Assembly (NCBI GenBank): GCA_964608915.1
Contig: CAZSQA010000028.1
Coordinates: forward strand, 26,825-90,824
From: QWQI01 sp964608915
GTDB taxonomy: Bacteria > Planctomycetota > Planctomycetia > Isosphaerales > Isosphaeraceae
DNA: 64,000 bases
Direction of reading: 5' to 3'
The position numbers were made by a program, and so were the translations under genes. The notes under the pieces are model-generated. The model saw nothing but the letters and a program-made list of their open reading frames with translations, was not told the DNA's origin and did no database searches. Every line of letters starts with the position of its first letter. The first letter of the stretch is position 1. Positions 1-9,698 of the stretch are shown here, piece by piece.

Positions 1-54
1 GGGGTTGCGGGCTTCCTGATTCCCTGACCTTATCGCCCTGATCATCTGGAACCC

Positions 55-1362
55 ATGCCTGAAATCGAACCTTTTCGTGCCCTTCGCTTCGACATCACCG
101 AGGTCGGCGATCTTTCTGACGTGGTCTGCCCGCCTTACGACGTGATCGACCCCGATTTTCAGAAACGGCTCCACGAGAAGAGCCCGCACAATATCGTCCG
201 CCTCGAATACGGCATGGAAGCGCCCGGAGATGCGCCCGGCAAAGACAAGTACGCCCGCGCCGCCGCCTCGCTCGTCGAATGGATCCGGTCCGGAGTGCTG
301 ACCCCCGAGCCTCAGGCGGCTTTCTACCTTTATGAGCAGGAATACGACGTCGAAGGGCAGAAGTTCCAGCGCCGGGGCTTCTTCTCTCGGGTTCGTCTGG
401 AACCCTTCGGCACGGGCAAAATCTACCCGCACGAGCAGACGCTCAGCGGCCCGAAGGCCGACCGGCTGAACCTGTTCACGGCGACCCGCACGAATTTGAG
501 CCCGATCTTCGGTCTTTATCCCGACGAGGCGAATACGGTGCTCGCCGCGCTGGAGCATGGCGTGAAGGACAGGACGCCGATCACGGCGATCGATCACCTG
601 GGCGTCGTCAACCGGCTCTGGCCCGTGACGGACGAAGCCACGCTCACGCAAGTTCGCGGGCTGATCGCCGACAAGCCTGTCTTCATCGCCGATGGTCACC
701 ACCGGTACGAAACCGGGCTGAATTATCGGAACGCACTGGAAAAGGAAGGGAATCTCAAGGGGCATGATGACCCTGCGAACTTCTGCCTGATGGCACTGGT
801 TTCGATGAGCGATCCCGGGTTGCTGATTCTGCCCACGCACCGGCTGATTTCCGGCCTGGGAGCGATCGATTCGGCAACGCTGGCGAAAAAACTCGAAGGC
901 CAGTTCGAAATCAAGCCCTTCGGCACGGGGCCGGATGCGGCCAGGGCTGCGTGGGACTTCATCGAGTCGAGCGGCGACCAGTCACGGATCGGCTTCGGCA
1001 CGGCATCCGACGGCAAGTGGTTCGTCGCGAGCCTGAAGGACGACGCCCGGATGGACACCCTTTGCCCGGACCATTCGGCAGAATGGCGTGGCCTTGGCGT
1101 GAGCATCCTCCGCGAACTTGTGCTGAAGGATATCCTGAAGGCCGAGTCGACGGCCAAGATCAAGTACGTGCACCTGATGAGCGAAGTGCTGGAAGACACG
1201 GGGCACGAGATCGCCGCACTGGTTCCGCCGGCGACGATGGAGCATGTTCGGTCGATCGCATCCGGCGGCGAAACGATGCCGCCGAAGAGTACCTACTTCT
1301 ATCCGAAGATTCTGACTGGGCTTGTCGTCAATCCGTTGTTCGACCTGCGGGAAATTCACTGA
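55..1362 (+). CDS. DUF1015 family protein
   Basis: A 435-residue protein of the DUF1015 family, whose biochemical role is not established. The N-terminus (FRALRFD...VVCPPYDVI) and the strongly conserved stretch IADGHHRYET, with D213-G-H-H-R, are hallmarks of the family; the cluster of His, Asp and Arg suggests a catalytic or metal site. Length is normal for the family. The ATG at 55 follows a weak GGAA element. The next gene begins 12 bases after the stop, so the two are probably co-transcribed. In other bacteria DUF1015 genes often lie near serine-biosynthesis genes, but the upstream neighbour is outside the window. Confidence 0.85.
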   Translation: MPEIEPFRALRFDITEVGDLSDVVCPPYDVIDPDFQKRLHEKSPHNIVRLEYGMEAPGDAPGKDKYARAAASLVEWIRSGVLTPEPQAAFYLYEQEYDVEGQKFQRRGFFSRVRLEPFGTGKIYPHEQTLSGPKADRLNLFTATRTNLSPIFGLYPDEANTVLAALEHGVKDRTPITAIDHLGVVNRLWPVTDEATLTQVRGLIADKPVFIADGHHRYETGLNYRNALEKEGNLKGHDDPANFCLMALVSMSDPGLLILPTHRLISGLGAIDSATLAKKLEGQFEIKPFGTGPDAARAAWDFIESSGDQSRIGFGTASDGKWFVASLKDDARMDTLCPDHSAEWRGLGVSILRELVLKDILKAESTAKIKYVHLMSEVLEDTGHEIAALVPPATMEHVRSIASGGETMPPKSTYFYPKILTGLVVNPLFDLREIH

Positions 1363-1374
1363 TCGGGGGTCCGC

Positions 1375-1953
1375 ATGCTGTCTCGTCGCCAGTTTCTCGT
1401 GAAAGAGCGTGTGGCGGTCGTCAAATTGACCGACACGTACGATATCTTCGACCCGGAGACTGGCGAACCGATCGGCATGGCCATCGATCGCCCGCCGACC
1501 TGGGCGAAATTCGCCCGGCTTTTCGTTCACAAGCGGTTTCTGCCGACGCGGATCGAAATCCTCGAGAACGAAGAGGATGGACCGATCCTTTCGCTGTACA
1601 AGAAGCCGGGGTTCATTCGCGTCGAGGTCAGGCTGTTCGACGCGCGTGAGCACCTGTTCGGATCGTTCCGGAGCAAGTTGTTCCGGCTCGGCGGCGGGTT
1701 TCATGTCTTCGATTCGGGCGGTTCGCAAATCGCCGAGGTCAATGGCGACTGGAAAGGCTGGAATTTCAAGATCGTCAGCGAAACCGGCCGGCAGATGGGC
1801 GAAGTCTCGAAGAAATGGGCCGGCATCGGCAAGGAATTCTTCACGACGGCCGACACCTACGTGATTTCCGTGGCGGATTCCGAAGATGCGTCTACGGTCG
1901 CGATGGCACTCGCGGCTGGGCTGGCGGTCGATACCGTGTTCAAGGAAGCGTGA
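1375..1953 (+). CDS. LURP-one/phospholipid scramblase-like protein
   Basis: A 192-residue protein with the tubby-like beta-barrel layout of the LURP-one-related/scramblase superfamily. It is built of repeated beta strands, begins MLSRRQFLVKERV, and has internal pairs such as VYDIFD/FHVFDS and GWNFKIVSE typical of these barrels. There is no signal peptide, so it is probably cytosolic or peripheral. The function of bacterial members is unknown; the name does not imply lipid scrambling here. The ATG is preceded by GGGGG six bases upstream, a good ribosome binding site. The close spacing to the DUF1015 gene suggests one transcript. Confidence 0.7.
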   Translation: MLSRRQFLVKERVAVVKLTDTYDIFDPETGEPIGMAIDRPPTWAKFARLFVHKRFLPTRIEILENEEDGPILSLYKKPGFIRVEVRLFDAREHLFGSFRSKLFRLGGGFHVFDSGGSQIAEVNGDWKGWNFKIVSETGRQMGEVSKKWAGIGKEFFTTADTYVISVADSEDASTVAMALAAGLAVDTVFKEA

Positions 1954-2164
1954 ACGATTCGTTCGCATAAGCCGGAAAGCTCGTACAATCTTCCTGGACT
2001 TTCCTATCGAAAGTCCCTCATCGGTGCGATCCGCAAATCTTATCGGCATCCAGCGTGATTTTCGCTTGCCGATGTCCAATCGATAGGGAGTGATTGACGA
2101 TACGACCTTTCGACGTGGCCTTCCATTACGACTTCCGTCGTTCGATTCCCTTCGCAGGATCGAG

Positions 2165-3160
2165 ATGCAGATGAGTACGACCCTCGAAAAAAACAAAGTC
2201 TCGAACGGCAAAGCACCGCACGTGTCCAAGTCCTACGAAATTCACCGGCTCGAAGTGCCGACGACCGTCGATCGCAAGCGAATTCTCTGGATTTACGCGG
2301 CCCCGATCGTGGGTATTCACATCCTGGCCCTGCTCGCTTTCGTGCCCTATTTCTTCTCGTGGACCAGCGTGATCGTCATGCTCGTCTCGATCGAGATCTA
2401 CGGCCTGGGCATTTCTCTGGGCTATCACCGGCTGCTGGCTCACAAAAGCCTGAAAGTGCCGAAGTGGCTGGAGCACGGCTTCGCGATGTTCGCGGCCTGT
2501 TCGCTTCAGGACACGCCAGCCAAATGGGTGGCCAACCACCGCATGCACCATATCTATTCGGACGATCAGGAAGACCCCCATTCGCCGATGGTCACCTTCG
2601 TCTGGTCCCACTTCGAATGGCTCCTCAAATACAATTCGGCCACACGATCGATCACGAATCTCCAGAAATATTCGCGTGACATCCTGGAAGATCCGTTCTA
2701 CATGAAGATGGAAAAGACGCAGATCTGGCCCTTGATCTATCTGATCCACGGCATCGCGTATTTCCTGGTCGGTTACGGCATCGGTTACTGGAAATATGCA
2801 AATCACGCCGCCGCTCTACAGTTCGGTTCGAGCCTCTTCGTCTGGGGCGTGCTGGTTCGCACGGTCATCAACTGGCACGTGACCTGGTCCGTCAATTCGC
2901 TCACGCACCTGTTCGGCTACCGTAACTACGACACGACGGACAACAGCCGTAATAACTGGCTCGTCGGGCTTTTCGCCGTGGGTGAAGGCTGGCACAACAA
3001 TCACCACGCTGACCCGGCTTCGGCCTCGGTCTGGCACCGCTGGTGGGAAGTGGACCTGACCTACATCGTTATCCGCATGCTCAAGGCCGTCGGACTCGCC
3101 TGGGACGTCATCGAACCGCGGCACAAGCGTGTCGCCGGCCGTGATTCGGCCGCCCGCTGA
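2165..3160 (+). CDS. acyl-CoA (delta-9 type) fatty acid desaturase
   Basis: Membrane di-iron desaturase that introduces a cis double bond into acyl chains to adjust membrane fluidity. All three histidine boxes are present: H88-RLLA-H93, H125-RM-HH129 and H277-NN-HH281, the pattern of the stearoyl-CoA desaturase (OLE1/SCD) family. Hydrophobic pairs surround them at about residues 45-85 and 185-240. An upstream in-frame GTG at 2090 exists, but the ATG at 2165 has an AGGAT element at proper spacing and gives the usual N-terminus, so I start there (331 residues). A rho-independent terminator follows at 3204. The gene appears monocistronic. Confidence 0.9.
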   Translation: MQMSTTLEKNKVSNGKAPHVSKSYEIHRLEVPTTVDRKRILWIYAAPIVGIHILALLAFVPYFFSWTSVIVMLVSIEIYGLGISLGYHRLLAHKSLKVPKWLEHGFAMFAACSLQDTPAKWVANHRMHHIYSDDQEDPHSPMVTFVWSHFEWLLKYNSATRSITNLQKYSRDILEDPFYMKMEKTQIWPLIYLIHGIAYFLVGYGIGYWKYANHAAALQFGSSLFVWGVLVRTVINWHVTWSVNSLTHLFGYRNYDTTDNSRNNWLVGLFAVGEGWHNNHHADPASASVWHRWWEVDLTYIVIRMLKAVGLAWDVIEPRHKRVAGRDSAAR

Positions 3161-3203
3161 TTTCGCCCGGTTATCGAATCGACCGATCGCGACATTTTCG
3201 AGA

Positions 3204-3235
3204 GCCTCGGCAACTTTCTGCCGAGGCCCTTTTTT
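3204..3235 (+). terminator. rho-independent terminator of desaturase gene
   Basis: A perfect nine-base stem (GCCTCGGCA / TGCCGAGGC) with a six-base loop is followed by CC and then a run of six T, 43 bases after the desaturase stop codon. Confidence 0.85.
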
Positions 3236-3436
3236 GTTCGAACACGAGATTTCCGTGGCTTCTTCGAAGATCGAATCCGGCGGTCAATCGCGGGTGCCTG
3301 CTTCGAAAAAAACAGGCCGGTCGCTAATATGAGTCATGAGTAATACAGTGCGGGGCGATGATTTCCGTACGGGGAAATTCAGTCGGAACCGCTGAGAATT
3401 CAACCGATCAACGGAAGCGAATCGAGCCCTTCGACC

Positions 3437-3922
3437 ATGTCCAGCGAAGTTGACAGTACGGAATCGACCGAATCGACGACCGCCAGCGTACTGGCCTCCG
3501 CCCGGAAAGGGCCGGAGTCGATTCCCTCGGGCATCTCGCGGACGATGCTGAATTTCCTGATCGACGCGCTGCTGCTCTTCTCGGCGGTGGCCATGGCCTG
3601 GGTCACCGTCATGCTCATCGTCGTGTTCCCGATCCCCACCCGCACCGAGGGCTGGAAGCTCTGGGGCATGGATTTCAATCAATGGCGGCAGGTCCACTTC
3701 GGCCTGTTCATGCTGGCCGCTCTGCTGGCCCTGGAGCATCTTGTGCTCCACTGGAAGTGGGTTTGCGGCGTAATCGTGACCAAAATCCTGAAACTCAAAA
3801 AACGCCCCGATGAAGGAATTCAGGCCGTTTACGGCGTGGGGGCCTTCATCGGCACGCTTCTTTTCATGGGCGCGCTGATCCTCGTGGCCAAGCTGATGGT
3901 CGTGATTCCCCAAACGCCGTGA
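3437..3922 (+). CDS. DUF4405-like small membrane protein
   Basis: A 161-residue protein with three predicted membrane helices (about residues 38-60, 83-104 and 127-150). Helix one begins LNFLIDALL and helix two carries H-F-G-L-F...LEHLVLHWKW, with spaced histidines resembling the DUF4405 family, related to cytochrome b-type heme-binding helices. It may therefore be a small membrane heme protein, but this is inference. The first 33 residues are Ser/Thr-rich and polar. It stands alone between the desaturase and the HtrA gene. The ATG is the only start that keeps the full first helix. Confidence 0.6.
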   Translation: MSSEVDSTESTESTTASVLASARKGPESIPSGISRTMLNFLIDALLLFSAVAMAWVTVMLIVVFPIPTRTEGWKLWGMDFNQWRQVHFGLFMLAALLALEHLVLHWKWVCGVIVTKILKLKKRPDEGIQAVYGVGAFIGTLLFMGALILVAKLMVVIPQTP

Positions 3923-3978
3923 GTTCGCGAGAAGTGCTCGACCACATGCCGTGACGCAGCCGTCAGTCGCGAGCCCCG

Positions 3979-5457
3979 TTACGGCCTGGCGTTGCGGATG
4001 ACGATCATCATGTCGTTGCCGTCAGGCGTTTTCACGATGAGCGGGATGCCGCTCGTCGAGTTGAACTGGGCGACGGTCTCCTGAAACTCCGTGCGATTTC
4101 GCACGGGGGTTCGCCAGACGCCGACGATCGCCATACCGGGCCGAAGCCCCGACATCGCGGCAGGGCTATCCGGGGCGACGCTTTCGACGACGACGACCGT
4201 CGGGCTGTCCTGCCGGTTCGGATCGATCGGCCGATCGACGACTTCGAACCCGAGCGACTGCAGCGGCACCGTCGAGGCTGAGGCGAGATCGCCCACGTTC
4301 ACGCTCGTTTTCGCCGGCTTGCCTTCGCGGAAATATTCGACGTTCACGCTCGCTCCGACTTCCAGAGCCGAGATACGAACACGCAGCATCGCCGCGTCCG
4401 CAACCGGTTCTTCACCCAGCTTCGTGATGACGTCGCCCGATTTCAGCCCCGCAATGGCCGCCGGGCTCCCGGGGACGACCATCGCGACGAGCGCGCCCTT
4501 GCCGTCCGGCACGCCGAATTCACGTGCCAGGGCTTCGTCCATCGATTGAAGCTGCACGCCGAAAAAGCCCCGGGTGACTTTGCCGTCCTTGATCAGTTGA
4601 TCGACGATACGGCGGGCGAGCCGGGCCGGAATCGAAAGCCCGATGCCCTGGTTGCCGCCGTTCTCCGAAAAGATCGCCGTATTGATGCCGACGACTTCAC
4701 CCTTCAGGTTCACCAGTGGCCCGCCGCTGTTGCCGGGGTTGATCGGTGCGTCCGTCTGCAGAAAATCTTCGAAAGCCCCTTCGCCGACGATTCCGAGATT
4801 GTTGCGATTCTTGGCCGAGATGATGCCTGCCGTGACAGTGCTTTCCAGCGCGAACGGGCTGCCGATGGCCAGCACCCAGTCGCCGATGTCCATGGCGTCC
4901 GAATCGCCCCAGTCAGCCTGGGCTTCGAGCTTTGATTTGATCTGAAGCACGGCCAGGTCGGTTTTCGGGTCGAGGCCGACCACCCGGGCAGGGATTTCGC
5001 CGGAGCGTCCGATACGGACGAAAACGCGGGCTGCTCCTTTCACCACGTGATGGTTCGTCACGACATAGCCGTTGGTCTTGTCGATGATCACGCCCGAACC
5101 CATGCCGGCGGCGTTCTGCCTGCCGAGACCGTTCTGGCCGGGGCTCTCGCTGACGGCATGCACGTTCACCACCGCCGGTGATACGGCCTGCTGCGCCAGA
5201 CGGAACAGCAGTGAGACCTTGTCGAACGCCCCGGCTTCCTTATCGATCTGTCGCAAGGTGGCCAGTGCCGCCTGGGCACGGCCGGATTCGTACGAATGGC
5301 CGATTCGCCAGGCGACGTAAGGCCCGCCATAGACGACGGCGGCCATCATGACCAGTACGAACAGCACGACGAGAAATCCGCCGCGGACTGGGGGCGTGTC
5401 CGGGCGCGGGGGCACTTCGAGATCCGCAGCAGTCAGTTCGAGATCGGTCTGGCTCAT
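3979..5457 (-). CDS. HtrA/DegP-type serine protease with two PDZ domains
   Basis: Membrane-anchored quality-control protease of 492 residues. A single hydrophobic segment at residues 27-50 anchors it to the inner membrane with the catalytic part outside the cytoplasm, as in DegS-type proteins. The trypsin-like domain follows, with H137 (TNHHVV), D167 (KTDLAV) and S244 (NPGNSGGPL) forming a complete triad. Two PDZ domains follow at about residues 300-385 and 400-490, the second ending in a clear beta-strand pattern. It is divergent from the asparagine synthase gene (222-base spacer). No sigma-E type site is evident. HtrA-like assignment is secure; which paralogue (DegP, DegQ or DegS) is not. 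Confidence 0.93.
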   Translation of the reverse strand: MSQTDLELTAADLEVPPRPDTPPVRGGFLVVLFVLVMMAAVVYGGPYVAWRIGHSYESGRAQAALATLRQIDKEAGAFDKVSLLFRLAQQAVSPAVVNVHAVSESPGQNGLGRQNAAGMGSGVIIDKTNGYVVTNHHVVKGAARVFVRIGRSGEIPARVVGLDPKTDLAVLQIKSKLEAQADWGDSDAMDIGDWVLAIGSPFALESTVTAGIISAKNRNNLGIVGEGAFEDFLQTDAPINPGNSGGPLVNLKGEVVGINTAIFSENGGNQGIGLSIPARLARRIVDQLIKDGKVTRGFFGVQLQSMDEALAREFGVPDGKGALVAMVVPGSPAAIAGLKSGDVITKLGEEPVADAAMLRVRISALEVGASVNVEYFREGKPAKTSVNVGDLASASTVPLQSLGFEVVDRPIDPNRQDSPTVVVVESVAPDSPAAMSGLRPGMAIVGVWRTPVRNRTEFQETVAQFNSTSGIPLIVKTPDGNDMMIVIRNARP

Positions 5458-5679
5458 GGTTTGCGGCAGTTTCCGGCGAAACCTCGGGGATGGGATGCAT
5501 TTATCCTATGTGATTCATTGGCGGAATCCAAGCCGCTGGATTCGAACGTTGGGCGGATTGGTCGTGCACCGGCTCTTTTCCGATACCGCCGCGGGTTTCT
5601 ATACTTGGGCGGACGCGAGACGCATCGTCGCCGGAACGCGCCACATCGTAGACTCGTCCGACCCGGAAAGTGGCCGACC

Positions 5680-7620
5680 ATGTGCGGAATCGCCGGTTTC
5701 GTGAACGCGGATCGTCGCCCTGCCGATCCACAAATCCTCACGGCCATGACGAATTCCATCGTACACCGAGGCCCCGATGCCGCCGGTTCCTGGGTCGAGG
5801 ACGAAACCGCCCTGGGGCACAGACGCCTTTCGATCATCGACGTCAGCGGCGGTGCCCAGCCGATGACGAACGAAGACAGCTCCGTCTGGGTCGTCTATAA
5901 CGGCGAAATATACGATGAGCCGAAACTGCGCTCAGGCCTGATCGCCCGTGGGCATACGTTCCGCAACGAGTCCGACACCGAATGCCTGGTGCATCTTTAC
6001 GAAGATCACGGGCCCGATTTCGTTCGATATCTCAACGGCATGTTCGCGTTCGCGATCTGGGACCGGCCGAAGAAACGGCTGGTCCTGGCGCGCGATCGCA
6101 TGGGCCAGAAGCCTCTGTATTGGCACCTGACGGCAGACGGTTCGATTCTCTTCGCCAGCGAACCCAAAGCGATTCTGGCGCACCCAGACTATGCGAAAGC
6201 CATCGACCGCGACGCTCTCTCCCGGTATTTTTTCTATGAGTATTTCCCGTGGGAATCGTCGATCTGGGCCGGGATTCACAAGCTACGCCCGGGACACCTG
6301 ATGGTTTGGGAGGACGGCAAGTTCGAAATCCGGGACTTCTGGCGGCCGAGGTTTTCGATCCCTTCTCGAGAACCGGATTCGATGGAGCTTGCGGATAAAG
6401 AACATCTGCCTGCCAGATTCTGGGGCCGGTTTCGCGACGCGGTCGACCGGCATCGCCGATCCGACGTACCCCTGGGCGTGTTCCTTTCAGGCGGAGTCGA
6501 CAGTTCGGCGGTGGCGGCCGCTCTCGTGGAATTGCAGGGGCCGGACAGGGTCGCGACATTTTCGATCGGATTCGATGAAAAGTCGTTCGACGAATCGTCA
6601 CTGTCCAGGGAGGTCGCCGGGTTTCTCGGCACGCGTCATCACGAGCGGAAGTTCGGTGTCGACACGCTCATCGGTATGATTCCCGAGGTGGCAGCCTGGT
6701 GCGACGAACCCTTCGGCGACGCTTCGCTTCTGCCGACGCACCTGCTGAGCCGGTTCGCCCGCGAGCAGGTGACTGTCGCGCTCGGTGGTGACGGTGCCGA
6801 CGAACTCATGGCTGGCTACCCGACCTTCACCGCGGAGCCCTGGCGGCAAAGGTATGAGCGTCTGCCGGGCTGGATGCGCGGTTCCCTGGCGGCCGCGGTT
6901 CGCCGGATGCCTGTGCGACACACGAACTTCAGCCTTGATTTCAAAGCGAAGCAATTCATGAAGGGGGCGGGCTGCACGCCGTCGATCGCTCATCAGCGCT
7001 GGCTCGGATCATTCGACGTCCAGGGTTTGCGCAGGCTGTTGATCGATGCGCCGCCGTTCGACCCGGAGGAGGAACTCCAGCGAATGCTGGATGTCGAGGC
7101 CGGCGAGCGTTCGAACGTCGATGATCGTCTGCTCTATCAGTACCAGACGACGTATCTTCCGGAAGACATTCTCTTCAAGGTGGACCGCGCGAGCATGGCG
7201 ACTTCGCTCGAGGTGCGGGCCCCTTTTCTGGATGCCGAACTGGTCGACTGGGTCGCGGGGCTGCCTTATCACGTGAAGCGCCGGGGGCGTTGCGGCAAAT
7301 GGCTGCTCAAACAAGCTGTGCGCGAGAAAGTGCCGCAGTTCGTCACGCGCCGGGCCAAGAAGGGTTTCGGCATTCCCGTCGCCGCCTGGCTGCGTGGGCC
7401 TTTGAAGTCGTGGATGACCGACTGGCTGGGATCGGACCGGATCCGGCGGCAAGGGCTTTTCGACGAGCGGGAGGTTCGGCGGCTGGTCGAGGAACACTTG
7501 AGCGGCGCGCGGGACCACCGCAAACCGATCTGGACTCTGCTCGTTTTCCAGATCTGGTATGATCGCTGGTTCGAAGCTGGAATCCGCTCGCCGTTGCCGG
7601 GCATGAGTTCGGGAAGATAG
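5680..7620 (+). CDS. asnB: asparagine synthase (glutamine-hydrolysing)
   Basis: Makes asparagine from aspartate, ATP and glutamine. The start is fixed by the family: ATG-TGC gives Met-Cys-Gly-Ile, in which Cys2 becomes the N-terminal nucleophile of the class II glutaminase domain after Met removal. The glutaminase domain (residues 1-210) has RGPDA, LGHRRLSIID and YNGEIY. The synthetase domain carries the pyrophosphate loop SGGVDS (S270-S275) and the GGDGADE motif. At 646 residues it is normal for AsnB. The phosphoesterase gene begins three bases after the stop, so the two form an operon. A role in modifying a cell-surface polymer or peptide cannot be excluded, as planctomycetes carry several AsnB paralogues. 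Confidence 0.93.
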   Translation: MCGIAGFVNADRRPADPQILTAMTNSIVHRGPDAAGSWVEDETALGHRRLSIIDVSGGAQPMTNEDSSVWVVYNGEIYDEPKLRSGLIARGHTFRNESDTECLVHLYEDHGPDFVRYLNGMFAFAIWDRPKKRLVLARDRMGQKPLYWHLTADGSILFASEPKAILAHPDYAKAIDRDALSRYFFYEYFPWESSIWAGIHKLRPGHLMVWEDGKFEIRDFWRPRFSIPSREPDSMELADKEHLPARFWGRFRDAVDRHRRSDVPLGVFLSGGVDSSAVAAALVELQGPDRVATFSIGFDEKSFDESSLSREVAGFLGTRHHERKFGVDTLIGMIPEVAAWCDEPFGDASLLPTHLLSRFAREQVTVALGGDGADELMAGYPTFTAEPWRQRYERLPGWMRGSLAAAVRRMPVRHTNFSLDFKAKQFMKGAGCTPSIAHQRWLGSFDVQGLRRLLIDAPPFDPEEELQRMLDVEAGERSNVDDRLLYQYQTTYLPEDILFKVDRASMATSLEVRAPFLDAELVDWVAGLPYHVKRRGRCGKWLLKQAVREKVPQFVTRRAKKGFGIPVAAWLRGPLKSWMTDWLGSDRIRRQGLFDEREVRRLVEEHLSGARDHRKPIWTLLVFQIWYDRWFEAGIRSPLPGMSSGR

Positions 7621-7623
7621 TCG

Positions 7624-8364
7624 ATGCGAATTCTCGTCATCTCGGACATTCATTCGAATTCCGTCGCCCTGGAAGCGATTCGCGAGCCTTTCGATATCTG
7701 CTTCTGCCTGGGTGACCTGGTCGATTACGGCCCTGACCCCGCCGGATGTCTGAAATGGGTCATGAGTCACAAGTGCGAAACGGTGCGCGGCAATCATGAC
7801 CACGGCACGGCCCATGATGTGGCCGTCAACGGCGACCGCGGATTCCGCTACCTGACGAGCGTGACCCGGCCGCTGCAGTGGTCGGCCCTGGATGCCTCGC
7901 AAAGGCAGTTTCTCACGCGATTGCCGGCGACGCGGCGGGTCGTGGTCGACGGCGTACGCTATTTGCTGGTGCATGGCACGCCGCGCGATCCGCTGGACGA
8001 ATACCTTCGCGGTGATTTCAGCGAATGGAGCCGGCAGATCCGCCAGCAGGACGCCGACGTGCTGTGCGTCGGCCATTCGCACATTCAGTTTCATCGCGAA
8101 ACCGACGGGTTCCGGATTCTTAATCCCGGAAGCGTCGGCCTGCCGAGAGACGGCGATCCCCGCGCGGCTTACGCCGTCATCGAGGACGGCAAGGTTCAGC
8201 TCAAACGGGTCGAATATGACGTTGAGCGGGCCATCGCGCTCAACGACGAACTTCCTCTGCCGGAAAAAGCCAGGCAAATGTACCGAACGTGCCTTACGAC
8301 GGGCAGAATCCGGAACGGCGGCGAAGATCTCTTCGAGGGCGAATCGGTGGAGAGATCGGCATGA
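7624..8364 (+). CDS. metallophosphoesterase (YfcE/MJ0936-like)
   Basis: A 246-residue calcineurin-fold phosphoesterase with a complete two-metal site: D8 and H10 (SDIH), D31 (GDLVDYG), N57-H58-D59 (RGNHD), VHGTP and GHSHIQFH. This layout is that of small bacterial phosphodiesterases of the YfcE/MJ0936 group; the natural substrate is unknown. GGAAG lies eight bases before the ATG. It follows asnB by three bases and overlaps the next gene by four (ATGA), so all three are likely translated from one mRNA. Confidence 0.88.
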   Translation: MRILVISDIHSNSVALEAIREPFDICFCLGDLVDYGPDPAGCLKWVMSHKCETVRGNHDHGTAHDVAVNGDRGFRYLTSVTRPLQWSALDASQRQFLTRLPATRRVVVDGVRYLLVHGTPRDPLDEYLRGDFSEWSRQIRQQDADVLCVGHSHIQFHRETDGFRILNPGSVGLPRDGDPRAAYAVIEDGKVQLKRVEYDVERAIALNDELPLPEKARQMYRTCLTTGRIRNGGEDLFEGESVERSA

Positions 8365-9674
8365 CTGTCCCTGGCGAACTCGAACCGGGGACGAACCGGC
8401 TGACGAATCTCGACGAAATCGAGCCCGCGGATCATCCGCGGCTCGATCGCCGGCTGATCGTCCTGTTCTCGATGCTGTATGCCGTGCAGGGCATCGTCGT
8501 GTCCTATTTTCTGACGTTCAACGGCCGCTACATGAGCCACCCTTCGATCGCCGGGGATGGTCAGGTCGTTCGGCTCACGATGGCCCAGATCGGCTGGTGC
8601 CAGACGATCGCGACGCTCCCTCTGGCCCTCAAGTTTCTCTTCGGGCTCTGGGCCGACAAGTTTTCGTTTCTGGGTTTCGGGCATCGCCGTCCCTACATTC
8701 TTCTGGGACTTTTGATGCAGAGCGTGGGGCTTTTCGGCCTGACGCTCTTCGAGCCGGCCCGGCATGTCGAGGCGTTCACGGCCCTCGCGACCATCTCCGT
8801 TTGCGGCCTCTGCTTTTACGACGTCTCCTGCGACGCCTTCGCGGTTCAGGCCACGCCTGCCGCCGATCGCGGCAGAGTGCAGGGCGTCCTCCAAGCCAGC
8901 CGGTTTCTGTCGACGGCCTTCTTCGGCGTTCTGTTCGGCTTGATCTGGAATTTGTCCGAGATCCCCGGGAAAAGCGTTCTCTGGCTCTGCGGGCTGTTGC
9001 CGATTCCTGCGATTCTCTACACACTTTCGATCGCCGAGCCACGACATGTCCGGTCAGCCGATAGCCTTCGACTCGGCGTGTTCCGGATGTTCAGGCACAG
9101 GTCGCTCTGGGGATTGCTGATCTTCAGCGTGATTTACGCGATCGTAAGCTTCGGCGTGGAGGCCGTTCTGGTCTTCTGGTTCGCCGTGCCCATGCTGGCG
9201 TTTACCGAACGGGCGCTCGGGTTTCAAAGCCTGGGGCGGAATTGCGGCAGGGCCCTGGGAGCGATCATTCAGGGGCGTGCCGCGGCGATCGACGGCAAGC
9301 GGCCTCTGGTGATGATCGGCCTTTGCGGCCTTTCCGCGGCGTCCATCCTGTTTTCGGCCGTGCGCGGGCATGGCTCGGCGTTGCTCGTCGGCATCTTCTT
9401 CGGGATCGCCGTCGGCTGGCTTGACGCTCTGGCATGTTCGCTGGCCATGGACGAGTCGGATCCTGATTTCCCGGCGACGAGTTATGCCCTGATCATGGCG
9501 TTTCAGAACCTCGGGATTCTCGGTTCCGGCCTGATGAGTTCGCTGGCGGGCAGCGCCGGTTTCGGGGCTGCTTTCGCCATCGCCGCGGCGTTCAATCTAC
9601 TCGGGCTGCTTGCCTGGCCGTTGCTCGTCGCACATCCTGGCCGCAGGCGGACGGGCGAGCCCTGGACCGTTTGA
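8361..9674 (+). CDS. MFS-type membrane transporter
   Basis: About 437 residues with some 12 hydrophobic helices, beginning after a polar N-terminus of about 30 residues. The loop between helices 2 and 3 reads LWADKFSFLGFGHRRPYI, a good match to the MFS signature (G-x-x-x-D-R-x-G-R-R). I chose the ATG at 8361 because it overlaps the preceding stop as ATGA and has GGAGAG upstream. The substrate is not evident. The following gene encodes a PlsC acyltransferase with a ligase-like tail, recalling the LplT-Aas lysophospholipid transport/acylation pair of enterobacteria, so lysophospholipid transport is a reasonable guess. Confidence 0.8.
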   Translation: MTVPGELEPGTNRLTNLDEIEPADHPRLDRRLIVLFSMLYAVQGIVVSYFLTFNGRYMSHPSIAGDGQVVRLTMAQIGWCQTIATLPLALKFLFGLWADKFSFLGFGHRRPYILLGLLMQSVGLFGLTLFEPARHVEAFTALATISVCGLCFYDVSCDAFAVQATPAADRGRVQGVLQASRFLSTAFFGVLFGLIWNLSEIPGKSVLWLCGLLPIPAILYTLSIAEPRHVRSADSLRLGVFRMFRHRSLWGLLIFSVIYAIVSFGVEAVLVFWFAVPMLAFTERALGFQSLGRNCGRALGAIIQGRAAAIDGKRPLVMIGLCGLSAASILFSAVRGHGSALLVGIFFGIAVGWLDALACSLAMDESDPDFPATSYALIMAFQNLGILGSGLMSSLAGSAGFGAAFAIAAAFNLLGLLAWPLLVAHPGRRRTGEPWTV

Positions 9675-9698
9675 ATTCTCGATGCCGGAACCTATTCG